A DNA stretch of 64,000 nt from Rhizobium sp. BK313 (GCF_014193655.1 NZ_JACHZQ010000001.1:868001-932000), one strand, 5' to 3'; shown: positions 34,408 to 42,779, counted from the first letter of the stretch. Numbers and translations: made by a program. Notes: generated from the sequence alone by a model not told the origin.

Positions 34408-35143
34408 GGCTCTTGCTCCTCTCTGGCTCTTCCGAGAAAAGCAATAGCAGCTCGTCGTCCGGCAGGGGACGTTGAAGCCGCTTTGCTTCCTCCCATGAGG
34501 CAGTCATCCATAGTTCGATCTCTTCCACATTCCGAAGAATGACCGGCATCGCCTTTTCATGGATTTCGCCAACGACCCTATTCGGCTCTGTTGTCAGGAA
34601 ACCATAGAGATCGACGGTAACCTCGCCCTCTCTGATCTTTCGAACCGATCGCCATTGCGGCACCCATATGCCCGCAAAGAACAGGAGCGGCTGATCCTCG
34701 TTTCCGGCAAACCAGGCGTTCGGAACGCGGCCCCCCTCCACACGGCTTCTGTGGTCCGGCTCAGCAAACCGTGTGAATGGCACAACACATCGGTTTTCGA
34801 CGCCGAGCCAGCGGGTCCAATGTTTGCTTTCGGTGCGCCTGACATTGGTCGTGCCGCCATCTGGCTCCATCCTCAATAACTGGCCGAAGTCGAATGGTGT
34901 GCCCTTTGCCTGAAGCTTGTCGGCGCGCTTTTTAGTGGCCTGCATCAGCGCCTGTTGCGAACTCGGAAGTCCCCATCTCACCATCGCCAATTCACGACCG
35001 GCCCCTGTGTTCCGGACGATCGGACCCATTTGGTCGGGATAGAGGTCGAGCGATGGTTGTAGGTTGCCGATGCTGTCGATCATCGCCCTGGTGAATTGTC
35101 GGATGGCTTCCTGGTTGGTGGTGACATTGTAGAGATTACACAT
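34400..35143 (-). CDS. SOS-response-associated peptidase (SRAP, YedK/HMCES family)
   Basis: A 247-residue SRAP protein. The ATG chosen (after GGAGG) makes Cys the second residue, MCNLYN, as required: the Cys becomes N-terminal and forms a thiazolidine crosslink with abasic sites in single-stranded DNA. Other family features are MVRWGLP near 72, the NVRRTES segment (canonical NARxE), CVVPFTRFAEP, and IHEKAMPVIL carrying the active-site His. The longer frame upstream is not needed. It heads a tightly packed minus-strand operon with three small genes. Confidence 0.87.
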   Translation of the reverse strand: MCNLYNVTTNQEAIRQFTRAMIDSIGNLQPSLDLYPDQMGPIVRNTGAGRELAMVRWGLPSSQQALMQATKKRADKLQAKGTPFDFGQLLRMEPDGGTTNVRRTESKHWTRWLGVENRCVVPFTRFAEPDHRSRVEGGRVPNAWFAGNEDQPLLFFAGIWVPQWRSVRKIREGEVTVDLYGFLTTEPNRVVGEIHEKAMPVILRNVEEIELWMTASWEEAKRLQRPLPDDELLLLFSEEPERSKSHV

Positions 35144-35350
35144 ACTGACCTCCGTCGGCGACCATATGCTAAACTTCCCAAACTCCTCAGGATAGACGAT
35201 TTCGCGCCTCGGCCGATCACCGAAAGCTGGTGCCTTCTCCCGCTCGGCAAACAAAGCACCTGGTCGCTTTCGCCGCAATAGCGCGCGTGCAGCGTTCTGT
35301 AAGTCCCCAATCTCGGCGCGATACATGCAGTGCCCAGAGACCGCGGAAAG
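35144..35350. other. upstream region of the SRAP operon
   Basis: The SRAP frame stays open upstream and part of it looks coding (ALFAEREKAPAFGDRPRREI), perhaps a fragment of another gene. No EcfG-type site and no LexA-like GTTC palindrome is evident. Confidence 0.3.
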
Positions 35351-35713
35351 TCATAGTTTCTGTGCGAACAATGACGTGGTGTGGCCGGCACCTTGATTGT
35401 TCTGACGCGGCTCTTTGTCTTGATCGCCCGCGAACAAAACATCGTCATCCGGTATTGCGTCGAGGAACATCTGAACAGTCGCGTCAATATCGGCACCGGA
35501 TTTTATCCAACTCGGTCCGGCGATCAGTACCTCAAATCCATTCGGTATTAGAAACAGCCCGCAGGCCTCGCCAGCCTGCTCGTCGACAAAGAATTCCAGT
35601 GACCCGAACGGGATGGCGTCCGGAATGGAAAATACACTGGCGTAGTAGCCGCGAAGGGATGATCGTTCCCCAATCTCTACCGTCAACAACGCGTTCAGCG
35701 TTCCCACGCGCAC
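35351..35713 (-). CDS. hypothetical 120-residue protein
   Basis: Coding-like (SLEFFVDEQAGEACGLFLIP, then VLIAGPSWIKSGADIDATV). It overlaps the end of the next upstream gene by about 180 bases in another frame and has only a GTG start; the coding character continues upstream of the GTG (DFTPLCEVRVGTLNALLTVE). Probably it was once fused to, or directly followed, the repeat protein and a frameshift altered the junction. Confidence 0.45.
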   Translation of the reverse strand: MRVGTLNALLTVEIGERSSLRGYYASVFSIPDAIPFGSLEFFVDEQAGEACGLFLIPNGFEVLIAGPSWIKSGADIDATVQMFLDAIPDDDVLFAGDQDKEPRQNNQGAGHTTSLFAQKL

Positions 35714-36137
35714 TTCGCACAGCGGTGTAAAATCCTGTCTCCACCTCCGGATAATCCATGAGCTTGTTCATGACTTCGCGCATGCGATCCATATGTTTCA
35801 TAAGAGGCAGAGATTTGGACCTGGCACCATTGGGACGGGGAACGTCAAAGCAGTCTCGACCGACAAAGTTGTCAAAGTCATGGATTGCCTTCGCGCCGTC
35901 CTGGCTGATAGTTCGATCCTCGCCGATCTCAGCGAGTACCGCGCGGATCCTAGCAAGATGCTTCATCAGTAGGTCCGACTTGCTGCGGGTGCCGTCTCTA
36001 TCCCAAACATCAAAGCAATCGCCGCCGACAAAGACCTCGAAATCATGGAGCGCCTGTGCATCTTCTTGGCTTATTGTTAGAATGCCGGCCTTTGGCGTTG
36101 TTTCGTCGAAATCATTGTCAAGATCTTCGTTGCTCAT
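35532..36137 (-). CDS. protein with two internal repeats, C-terminus probably frameshifted
   Basis: Residues about 22-70 and 75-123 are an imperfect duplication: ISQEDAQALHDFEVFVGGDC against ISQDGAKAIHDFDNFVGRDC, then RSKSDLLMKHL against RSKSLPLMKHM. After about residue 130 the sequence becomes rich in Arg and Cys and overlaps a better coding frame (35351-35713), so the original stop is probably lost. The start has a good context 12 bases behind the upstream gene. No family recognised. Confidence 0.5.
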   Translation of the reverse strand: MSNEDLDNDFDETTPKAGILTISQEDAQALHDFEVFVGGDCFDVWDRDGTRSKSDLLMKHLARIRAVLAEIGEDRTISQDGAKAIHDFDNFVGRDCFDVPRPNGARSKSLPLMKHMDRMREVMNKLMDYPEVETGFYTAVRSARGNAERVVDGRDWGTIIPSRLLRQCIFHSGRHPVRVTGILCRRAGWRGLRAVSNTEWI

Positions 36138-36149
36138 GGCCTTTCCCCT

Positions 36150-36353
36150 TCAGGTCTGATCAAAGCTGGGTGTCCAGCCGCGCGTCATTCCTTTGCTCAC
36201 AACGACTGAGGCGATTGAAAGCTGATATCTCAGGTGCTGGCACCGGCCGACGAGATCGGCGATAGCGGCCCGCGCATCGCCGCCATGGGCTTCAAGAATT
36301 GCTTCGATGGGATCGAACTCCGACTCGTCAGAGGGTGCTAATTCAGCGCTCAT
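36150..36353 (-). CDS. conserved hypothetical 67-residue protein
   Basis: MSAELAPSDESEFDPIEAIL, GGDARAAIADLVGRC and KGMTRGWTPSF resemble a small conserved rhizobial protein of unknown function. It leads a short minus-strand operon with the repeat protein (12 bases between them) and lies about 150 bases downstream of small RNA element C. Confidence 0.6.
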   Translation of the reverse strand: MSAELAPSDESEFDPIEAILEAHGGDARAAIADLVGRCQHLRYQLSIASVVVSKGMTRGWTPSFDQT

Positions 36354-36499
36354 TGGACATGCGTCTCCATTCGCCGGCATTGCGGCCGGCTGTCATCAAT
36401 TGCGAATTCGGTTATTTCTCACGCGACATCGAAGCCAGTGACGTTCGCGCTGCCCTTGTTTGTTCTCATAATGTTCTCATGGGATGCGGGAGTCAAGAC

Positions 36500-36592
36500 G
36501 CGGAAAAGAAAACGCCCGCCGCGACCGGGAGAGGAAGCGCGACGGGCATTAGCTGCATTGCAGTTTTGCGGGATGGGACTTGACCCGCACTC
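36500..36592 (-). ncRNA. candidate EcfG-dependent small RNA, element C
   Basis: Minus-strand unit of about 90 nt. It starts behind a GGAAC-N16-TGTT promoter and ends in a 10-bp stem (GCCCGUCGCG / CGCGGCGGGC) with a C-rich loop CUUCCUCUCCCGGU and a GTTTTCTTTT tail. No open frame. Same architecture as elements A and B. It could be a free small RNA or an attenuated leader for the gene starting at 36353. Confidence 0.6.
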
Positions 36593-36596
36593 ATTC

Positions 36597-36621
36597 AACA
36601 CTGGGCTGGGGCGTATGTTCC
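36597..36621 (-). promoter_or_regulatory. EcfG-type promoter of element C
   Basis: GGAAC-N16-TGTT. Like elements A and B it is preceded by one more G and followed by ATA (GGGAACATA). Confidence 0.65.
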
Positions 36622-36659
36622 CTTGGTGCGCTTGATGAGATCAAAAATGGTTTCGGCTT

Positions 36660-36835
36660 CCCGGTCGGTGGTTTATTGGACCCGGTTTATGGCAAAGGGT
36701 GACGCGGGAACCCGATTGGATTGGTCTGACCCCGGCGCAACAAGTATTCCGGCGGCGATAACGCATCCCACTGCGATGATCGATCCAACGTAGCACATAA
36801 ACGCGGTGCGGCTGTGTTGCATTGCCATGTCTTCA
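36660..36835 (-). other. possible frameshifted small membrane peptide
   Basis: Two short frames, MAMQHSRTAFMCYVG and IIIAVGCVIAAGILVAPGS, would form one small membrane protein if a single base near an ATCATCATC run were removed. Too short to be sure. Confidence 0.3.
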
Positions 36836-36892
36836 ACATTCCAAACTTAACGGTAGAGAGCCGAGGCCGGGGCTCCAGCCTTTATCCAATCA

Positions 36893-37120
36893 CTACTGTG
36901 CGGGTGCAGTCGCAGGCGGCGTCGCGGTAGCTGGAGGTGGCGTCGTGGTCGTCTGAGCGGCCGGGACGCTGGAATTTATTGTGCCGGCGTGGGGCCAGAA
37001 GTTCCAAGCTAGCGCCGCGACTATAATAACCGCAAGGACCGCGATCCACGATTTCCAAGGCGAGGGACGCACGGGCGTGGTTCTGAGGTCGAGGCTGGGT
37101 TTGTTGATATCATCACTCAT
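36893..37120 (-). CDS. small single-pass membrane protein with Pro/Thr/Ala-rich tail
   Basis: A 75-residue protein starting MSDDINKPSLDLRTTPVRPS, one membrane helix (SWIAVLAVIIVAALAWNFW), then a low-complexity Ala/Pro/Thr tail. AAGGAG precedes the ATG. EcfG-type promoter upstream. No family recognised; probably a stress-induced inner-membrane protein with the tail in the periplasm. Confidence 0.6.
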   Translation of the reverse strand: MSDDINKPSLDLRTTPVRPSPWKSWIAVLAVIIVAALAWNFWPHAGTINSSVPAAQTTTTPPPATATPPATAPAQ

Positions 37121-37142
37121 GGGAGTACTCCTTTGCGACCTA

Positions 37143-37167
37143 AACCTTTGGCTGTAACAAAGGTTCC
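37143..37167 (-). promoter_or_regulatory. EcfG-type promoter for the single-pass membrane protein
   Basis: GGAAC-N16-GGTT, 22 bases before the ATG at 37120. Confidence 0.6.
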
Positions 37168-37193
37168 GCAGATATCGACGCACGCACACATGG

Positions 37194-37925
37194 CTATGCT
37201 ATTCTCTTCCCATTCAGCCGCATGATGGCTTCATAACATTTTTCGGCTCGACAGGCGGCCTCTTTGGCGGTCCACTCCCAACCTGCCGAAGGGCATCCGC
37301 GTTCGGGACGCTCCAGCGGCACATGCTCCACAAGCCAGAACCATTTCTCAGACTGCATCGTATAATCGATCCGGAATACCCGTCCGAGACAGGTCGTGCC
37401 ATCGTAGCCGACAAAGTCATCGCCTTTGTCTCCGGCCCAGGTATGCCGCCATTTGTACCGCGGCTTCTCATCCGACTTGATGCATTCATGGGACATCCAA
37501 CCGTTCGTCTCTTTGGCCGGCGGCGGATTCTGCTCACGCTCGATTTCCGTCACGGTGTAGGCGTTCAACACGGCATCGCGCACTTGCTTGGCCACCTCCT
37601 CAATGAACCCGTGCCGGTCTTCGGTGTTCACGCTTGCCAGCTTGAACGCCTCTTCGTCCGTGGCGGCCAACAGGATCGCCTCGATGCGTGACGCAATCAC
37701 TGGCGCGGAGACTTCCTGGCCATCATCGGCGATATTCACGGAACGCACTATCTCGCTCGCCATGTTCAGCGCGATATGCGGAACGACCGACAAATCGCGG
37801 CGCTTCCCGATGCTATAGCCTGAGAAATCTCGTCTGGTTTGCTGGCGCAGCCGGCCGAAGCAAGCGGCGACGACATTGCACAGTGTCTCGAAGGGTGGCG
37901 TTGAATCGCGGATATCGCGCGGCAT
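37194..37925 (-). CDS. hypothetical protein
   Basis: A 243-residue protein with GAGGAA six bases before the ATG. The middle is helical (DEEAFKLASVNTEDRHGFIEE), the C-terminal half is rich in Trp and Cys (KWRHTWAGDKGDDFVGYDGT, WFWLVEHVPLERPERG) and looks like a compact beta domain. No family recognised. It lies about 80 bases downstream of the terminator of element A. Confidence 0.55.
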   Translation of the reverse strand: MPRDIRDSTPPFETLCNVVAACFGRLRQQTRRDFSGYSIGKRRDLSVVPHIALNMASEIVRSVNIADDGQEVSAPVIASRIEAILLAATDEEAFKLASVNTEDRHGFIEEVAKQVRDAVLNAYTVTEIEREQNPPPAKETNGWMSHECIKSDEKPRYKWRHTWAGDKGDDFVGYDGTTCLGRVFRIDYTMQSEKWFWLVEHVPLERPERGCPSAGWEWTAKEAACRAEKCYEAIMRLNGKRIA

Positions 37926-38004
37926 GATTTCCTCGTCATTTTGTTCGTAGCGCCGCCTGCCACGTTCCCAAAATGTTCTGGGTGAGGAAGAGAGTCAAGA
38001 TAGA

Positions 38005-38087
38005 CAAATCAAAAGCCCGTCACCCGGGGAGTGCGTGACGGGCTACCGCGGAGGCGACGCCGCGGAACAAACTAAAAGTTCGCTAAA
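38005..38087 (-). ncRNA. candidate EcfG-dependent small RNA, element A
   Basis: Minus-strand unit of about 80 nt behind a GGAAC-N16-GGTT promoter. It ends in a perfect 9-bp stem GCCCGTCAC / GTGACGGGC with a C-rich loop GCACTCCCCGG and a TTTTGATTT tail. No open frame. A small internal GAACTTTAGCGAAC stretch may form a second stem. Confidence 0.62.
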
Positions 38088-38092
38088 GTTCG

Positions 38093-38117
38093 AACCGCTC
38101 CCTTGGTTATATGTTCC
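38093..38117 (-). promoter_or_regulatory. EcfG-type promoter of element A
   Basis: GGAAC-N16-GGTT within the shared GGGAACATAT start of elements A and B. Confidence 0.65.
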
Positions 38118-38325
38118 CGCCGCTTGCAAGGAAATCGGCCGGTCCAGCTCGAATAGTGGCGATAGGGTATTCCCGCTAGCGAACGGTTAAGGAGGCGGAC
38201 TCCGTAGCTGGAGTCGAGTGGGCCCGTCGCCAACACCTCTTGCCATAACTGCTATTTAGCATAAGTTTCAGTCAAATAGCGGAAGCGGCACGCATGCCGG
38301 CGCCATCGGACTGGATTGGGTAGCG

Positions 38326-40137
38326 ATGTTTACCAGTAAGGGGGAGGTTCTTTGGGGCAAGGACGAGATCTCGCGGCTTATTGAGAGCGGCAATTGGGAT
38401 CAATCTATCCTTGGCCCCCCGTCGGAGTGGCCAACGTGCCTAAAGACAGCAGTCGATATCATGCTGCCCTCGATGGCACAGATCGTTTTGTTCTGGGGGC
38501 CTGATTTTGTGGCTCTCTATAACGAGCCCTACGCACCGACGATCGGGCAACGACATCCAAGGGCTTTTGGCCGTCCGGCAAAGGAGAACTGGAGCGAGCT
38601 TTGGGATGACCTTGAGCCACTTTTGCGTCGGGTGCTCGAGACTGGCGAGACGGTGGCCGCCAAAGACCGGCCTTTCTACATCGAGCGGCACGGATATCCC
38701 GAAACTGTTTACTTCGACATTTCCTACTCCGCGATCCGCGATGAGGGGGGAGCAGTGCGCGGTGTCTTCTGCATCGTAAACGAAACCACCGACCGCGTGG
38801 CGGCCGATCGGGCGCTAGAGGAGAATGAGGAAAGACTGCGGGCTGTGGTGTCGCAGTCGGCGGCCGGGATCGGGCAAAGCAGCCTGGATGGGCAGATCCT
38901 GTACGTTAACAAGCGGTTCTGCGAGATTGTCCGTTACCGGGAGCAGGAACTTCTCGGTAAAAACATCAGGGATATCACCTATTGCGATGATTTGCCCGAG
39001 CAGACCAGGCTGTTTACCCGTCTAGCAGAGACGGGCGAAAGCTTCGACATGGAGAAGCGATACATCAGAAAAGACGGAAGCCTCGTCTGGGTCAACAATA
39101 CGGTTTCGGCTCTTCGAAACAAGGAAGGCCGGATCCAACAGGTTGTTGTCGTTTCCGTGGATATCACCGAACGAAAAAAGGTCCAACAGGTCGAACAGCA
39201 GTTGGCCTCAATCATAGCGTCGTCTAATGATGCAATCCTCGGCATTGATCTCGCAATGACGATCACAGCCTGGAACGCCGCGGCTGAAAGGCTTTATGGA
39301 TATACGGCTGAGGAGATCATTGGGCAATCCGTCTTGGGTTTGGTCCCCAATGATCGGCTCGCTGAAGAGCCTGCGCTGTTGAATAGGATCAAGGCCGGAT
39401 CGGTGGTACAACCCTATGAGACAAAGCGGCGGCGTAAGGACGGTGGTCTCGTCGATGTTCTTCTCAGCGTATCGCCCATCTATGATAGCGCCGGAAAGGT
39501 CGTCGGCGCCTCGAAGATCGCCCACGACATTACCGCAAAGAAGGAGGCAGAGCAGCTTCAGGCAGTCCTGGTTGGTGAACTGCACCATAGGGTGAAGAAT
39601 GTGTTCGCGACAGTGATCGCCATTGCGCGGCTGACATTCTCGAAGGAGGTCGAAGCGCAACAAGCGGTCGCCGCATTCGAGGCGCGCCTCTCAGCAATGG
39701 CGCAGGCTCACGATTTGCTCGCCGACGGCAACTGGCAGCGCGCCGAACTCGGGGCGGTGGTTGCGCAGGCCGTTGCCCCATATCCGTCTGAGCGTTTCGA
39801 TATTTCCGGGCCCGCTGTCTTGCTGCCCCAGAAGGCTGTTGCGTCCCTTTCGCTCGCTCTTCACGAGCTCAGTACCAATGCCGCCAAATATGGCGCGCTT
39901 TCCGTGCCGAGAGGCAAAGTTTCGATCAAATGGAACTACGATATGGAAACCGGAAATCTGCAGCTGCGTTGGCGGGAAAGCGGTGGGCCTGACGTAGTAA
40001 TCCCAACAAGGAAAGGCTTTGGCTCTCGCCTCGTCGAACGATTGCTGGCTGCGGAGATGAACGGCAGATCGACGATTATATACGATCCCGGCGGGGTGAT
40101 CTGCGAGATTGAGGCGATCCTGTCACCTTCACATTGA
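38326..40137 (+). CDS. HWE-family sensor histidine kinase with three PAS domains
   Basis: A 603-residue soluble kinase. PAS 1 (about 20-165) begins with the typical WDQSILGPPSEWP; PAS 2 (about 167-285) has GQSSLDGQILYVNKRFCEI; PAS 3 (about 290-405) has IIASSNDAILGIDLAMTITAWN and YGYTAEEIIGQ. The kinase core is HWE type: GELHHRVKN (phosphoacceptor His) at about 420, LHELSTNAAKYGALS as N box, and LRWRESGGP with the diagnostic Trp-x-Glu. No membrane segment and no receiver domain. HWE kinases often act on PhyR in the general stress pathway, consistent with the surrounding EcfG-type promoters. Confidence 0.9.
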   Translation: MFTSKGEVLWGKDEISRLIESGNWDQSILGPPSEWPTCLKTAVDIMLPSMAQIVLFWGPDFVALYNEPYAPTIGQRHPRAFGRPAKENWSELWDDLEPLLRRVLETGETVAAKDRPFYIERHGYPETVYFDISYSAIRDEGGAVRGVFCIVNETTDRVAADRALEENEERLRAVVSQSAAGIGQSSLDGQILYVNKRFCEIVRYREQELLGKNIRDITYCDDLPEQTRLFTRLAETGESFDMEKRYIRKDGSLVWVNNTVSALRNKEGRIQQVVVVSVDITERKKVQQVEQQLASIIASSNDAILGIDLAMTITAWNAAAERLYGYTAEEIIGQSVLGLVPNDRLAEEPALLNRIKAGSVVQPYETKRRRKDGGLVDVLLSVSPIYDSAGKVVGASKIAHDITAKKEAEQLQAVLVGELHHRVKNVFATVIAIARLTFSKEVEAQQAVAAFEARLSAMAQAHDLLADGNWQRAELGAVVAQAVAPYPSERFDISGPAVLLPQKAVASLSLALHELSTNAAKYGALSVPRGKVSIKWNYDMETGNLQLRWRESGGPDVVIPTRKGFGSRLVERLLAAEMNGRSTIIYDPGGVICEIEAILSPSH

Positions 40138-40361
40138 CGCGCCCGAGGAACCAATTCGTCCGCCGCGACTTTTTTCACGGCAACAACCTTTACGCGAAAA
40201 AAAGGATCAATATCAAACCGATGCCCTCGATGCCGGCAATCGCCTTGTCGCCGGCCACGTGAGCGAGGATCCATTCGCGGCCGCCTTCAAGGCGACACGC
40301 ATTCGAGCGGATGATGGTCGGCCAGGTCGACAAGTGCGACCGCTGTCAAGAGTTGGGTGCC

Positions 40362-40386
40362 GGAACAAACCACTGGTTGATCAGTT
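40362..40386 (+). promoter_or_regulatory. EcfG-type promoter for DUF6894 gene 1
   Basis: GGAAC-N16-AGTT only eight bases before the ATG, so the transcript would start at or very near the start codon. Confidence 0.65.
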
Positions 40387-40394
40387 TCAGCGGC

Positions 40395-40625
40395 ATGCCA
40401 AAGTATTATTTCCATAGCCGCACCAACGACACCTTCCTCCCGGACGATCGAGGTTTCGATTTTCCAGACTTTGAAGCGGCCAAAAGAGAAGCAATGACGG
40501 CGGCCCGCGAAATGATTACGGAGATGGTGCTCGACGGCGACCCTATCGATGGCATGCGGTTTGAGGTCACTGACGAAAGCGGCAATGTCGTCCTGACATT
40601 ACCGTTTAGATTTGTACTTGACTGA
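40395..40625 (+). CDS. DUF6894 family protein
   Basis: A 76-residue protein: MPKYYFHSRTNDTFLPDDRG, the FDFPDFEAAKREAM core, and FEVTDESGNVVLTLPF. The family (small alphaproteobacterial proteins starting M..Y.FH) has no known function. A longer frame upstream is excluded by the promoter position. The neighbouring minus-strand gene overlaps its end by 20 bases tail to tail. A paralogue with the same promoter arrangement is at 42787-43014. Confidence 0.85.
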   Translation: MPKYYFHSRTNDTFLPDDRGFDFPDFEAAKREAMTAAREMITEMVLDGDPIDGMRFEVTDESGNVVLTLPFRFVLD

Positions 40626-40821
40626 TCAGTGAGGCCGTTCGTTTTGAGAGGCTGGAATAGTTTGTAAGTGTAGCGAGGCGCCGCTTATTGAGGATGAGGC
40701 TGATCAACATCTGATCTTCCTCGCACAGGGATCGACCTTCCGCTTTCTTGCAACATACGGTGATGGTATCCACTAAGCCATCCACGTCGTCAAACGCGCG
40801 AAAATAATTAAAATCGACCAT
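40606..40821 (-). CDS. hypothetical 71-residue protein
   Basis: Starting at the ATG after GGGAGGAAC gives MVDFNYFRAFDDVDGLVDTI, a small helical protein ending LSKRTASLISQVQI. A longer frame to 41025 lacks a binding site. The last 20 residues recur as a remnant at 43016-43110 beyond the second DUF6894 gene, showing the pair was duplicated together. No family recognised. Confidence 0.55.
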   Translation of the reverse strand: MVDFNYFRAFDDVDGLVDTITVCCKKAEGRSLCEEDQMLISLILNKRRLATLTNYSSLSKRTASLISQVQI

Positions 40822-41023
40822 GCCGTTCCTCCCAGAGGCCGCAGCACGAATGGTCTCCCAAGCGGCCGTGGCCAATAAATGCCGACCGATCAAAAAAATA
40901 CGCTCCGAAGGCAACGATGGCAATCTCTCCATCGTCAAGAGTTTCGCGGCTGCACCCGCTATCGACCGATAGAGAAAGACCAAAAAAAGCCCCGCTTTGC
41001 GCAGATATGGGGGCAAGACGGAC

Positions 41024-41110
41024 AAATTAAAAGCCCGTCACCCAGGGAATGGCGCGACGGGCTCTCCCACCACACGGGAGGCGCCCGAAGGGATACCCGA
41101 CCGTCGCTAG
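41024..41110 (-). ncRNA. candidate EcfG-dependent small RNA, element B
   Basis: Minus-strand unit of about 85 nt behind GGAAC-N16-AGTT. It contains a GGGCGCCTCCCGTG stretch and ends in the stem GCCCGTC / GACGGGC with loop GCGCCATTCCCTGGGT and a TTTTAATTT tail. No open frame. Distance to the next same-strand start (40821) is about 200 bases, which favours an independent small RNA. Confidence 0.62.
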
Positions 41111-41115
41111 AGCCA

Positions 41116-41140
41116 AACTGCGGCCTGGCTCATATGTTCC
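41116..41140 (-). promoter_or_regulatory. EcfG-type promoter of element B
   Basis: GGAAC-N16-AGTT in the shared GGGAACATAT context. Confidence 0.65.
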
Positions 41141-41391
41141 CGACGATCAGGATTGCTTTCGGATCGCCTCAACGATGGCTTCGACTTTGCCTGTCGTGAT
41201 GAGCCCGAGCATGTGATCGGCCAGGTCGACAAGAGCAGCCGCCAACTTTCCGCTCGTTCCAGTCGGACGCTACGGCATAGCAGCGACCTGAGGCGGCGTG
41301 CAAAGCGAACTGACACGATGTTGCCGATTGGGATGGTTAGCGGCAAACTCTGTTCCGGGCCTTCCGCCCCCGGCTTGCTTGGCGGTCGATA

Positions 41392-41898
41392 TTATTTGGT
41401 TTTGTCGATGGTGATCCGCTTGACATTGGCTCGCGCCTTTTCGGTCTTCGGCAACGTCACTGCGAGGAGACCGTTCTTGAACGTCGCGGCAACCTTATCC
41501 TCATCGATTTGACGGCCAAGAGCCAGCCGCCGCTCGAAGCGTCCGTGGTAGCGCTCGCTGAACCGACGATCCTTGTCCTCGGTTTCCAATTTGTTCTCGC
41601 CGCGAAGCGTTAGCATACCATCTTCCACCAGCACCTCAATGCCGTCGGGTTCGATGCCCGGAACTTCGGCTATCACACGGATCTCGTTGTCATTCTCCTC
41701 GATCTCCACGCGCGGCCACGAGTCATTGAAAGGCGCCGTGCCACCAAACAACGGTGGTGGTCCGAAGCCGCGGAAGACTTCATCGAACAGACGATTGACA
41801 TTGCGGTGCAGCGTTAGGAATGGATCCATGTCATCACCGCGGTAGCTAGGTTGGCTGTTGTTGCCGCGGCTCCATGGGATCAGGTCACGTACACTCAT
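41392..41898 (-). CDS. Hsp20/alpha-crystallin family chaperone (class A-like)
   Basis: A 168-residue small heat-shock protein. The N-terminal DLIPWSRGN and DPFLTLHRNVNRLFDEVFRG, the alpha-crystallin core (WPRVEIEENDNEIRVIAEVPG, MLTLRGENKLE, FERRLALG, the ATFKNGLLAVTLPK strand) and the C-terminal RITIDK tail are all present; the I-x-I anchor is weak. The ATG of MSVRDLI is nine bases after AAGG. ATP-independent holdase in the cytoplasm, expected to form oligomers. Second gene of a pair with the Hsp20 gene upstream. Confidence 0.9.
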   Translation of the reverse strand: MSVRDLIPWSRGNNSQPSYRGDDMDPFLTLHRNVNRLFDEVFRGFGPPPLFGGTAPFNDSWPRVEIEENDNEIRVIAEVPGIEPDGIEVLVEDGMLTLRGENKLETEDKDRRFSERYHGRFERRLALGRQIDEDKVAATFKNGLLAVTLPKTEKARANVKRITIDKTK

Positions 41899-41963
41899 GA
41901 CTGTCATCCTTTCTTCCGTTTTTCTTTTCCTATGGTGCAAACAGGCGAGGGTCGAACACAGCG

Positions 41964-42425
41964 TTAGGCTGCGTTGTTGCCTTCGATCTGCTTCGAAGCT
42001 GGCTTCGTCCTCTCGGATTTGATGGGAATCCGACGGGGCTTCATCTCCTCAGGTATTTCCTTCTTGAGATCGATGACGAGTAGTCCGTCTTCGAGCTTCG
42101 CGCGCTCTACGATGACGTGATCGGCGAGTTCAAATCTGCGCGCAAACGGCCTTAGAGCGAGGCCTTGATGGAGGTACTGCACCTCCCCGTTCTCCGATTT
42201 AGCGCCGTTGACCACCAGCATGTTTGCCTCATGCGTGATCGTCAGTTCGTCCTCAGCGAAACCCGCCACCAAGACGGCGATGCGGTACGCATCTTCGCCA
42301 AGCCTGATGATATCATAGGGCGGCCAGTTCTCAGCGTTGAGGTTGGCGTTTTCAAGAAGGTCGAAGATGCGGTCGAAGCCAATGCTCGACCGGTAGAAGG
42401 GGGAAAAGTCGAGATTTGTTCTCAT
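41964..42425 (-). CDS. Hsp20 family chaperone, IbpA-like
   Basis: A 153-residue protein starting MRTNLDFSPFYRSSIGFDRI with GGAGGATG before the ATG. This N-terminus, NWPPYDIIRLGEDAYRIAVL, LTITHEANMLVVNG, and FARRFELADHVIVERAKLED are those of the rhizobial IbpA/HspA group. C-terminal RRIPIKS supplies the I-x-I motif. Together with the class A-like gene downstream (about 65 bases) it forms a two-gene heat-shock unit. No EcfG-type site upstream; rhizobial members are often under ROSE thermosensor or RpoH control, which I cannot confirm here. Confidence 0.9.
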   Translation of the reverse strand: MRTNLDFSPFYRSSIGFDRIFDLLENANLNAENWPPYDIIRLGEDAYRIAVLVAGFAEDELTITHEANMLVVNGAKSENGEVQYLHQGLALRPFARRFELADHVIVERAKLEDGLLVIDLKKEIPEEMKPRRIPIKSERTKPASKQIEGNNAA

Positions 42426-42754
42426 AGCTACATCCTCCGTAGAGCAACATAGGTACAAGGGAGCGCCAAGAAGCTGGGGCTCCCTGACTTGTGCCGACCC
42501 CACCTGGGCGTCGACAAAAAATAAGTTGGGGATCACGATGCCTTTCGTCAAGAGGACCCATGGGCCGCCGCCACTTCGCGCTCACTCCATCCGGCCGCCA
42601 CCGCACACGCGGCGACCTCGACAAGTGCGGACTGCAACGCAAATTGGCACGCGATGTGCCGGTCTGGATGATCATCAGAAACGGAAGGCGGCGGAATATG
42701 GCTCTTAGCTAAAGTCTCGTAAGATCGACAAAGCCGTCAAGGCTATTCGGTTTG

Positions 42755-42779
42755 GGAACAAACCTGGGTCAGCCTGTTT
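42755..42779 (+). promoter_or_regulatory. EcfG-type promoter for DUF6894 gene 2
   Basis: GGAAC, 16 bases, GTTT; the start codon follows seven bases later. Confidence 0.6.
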
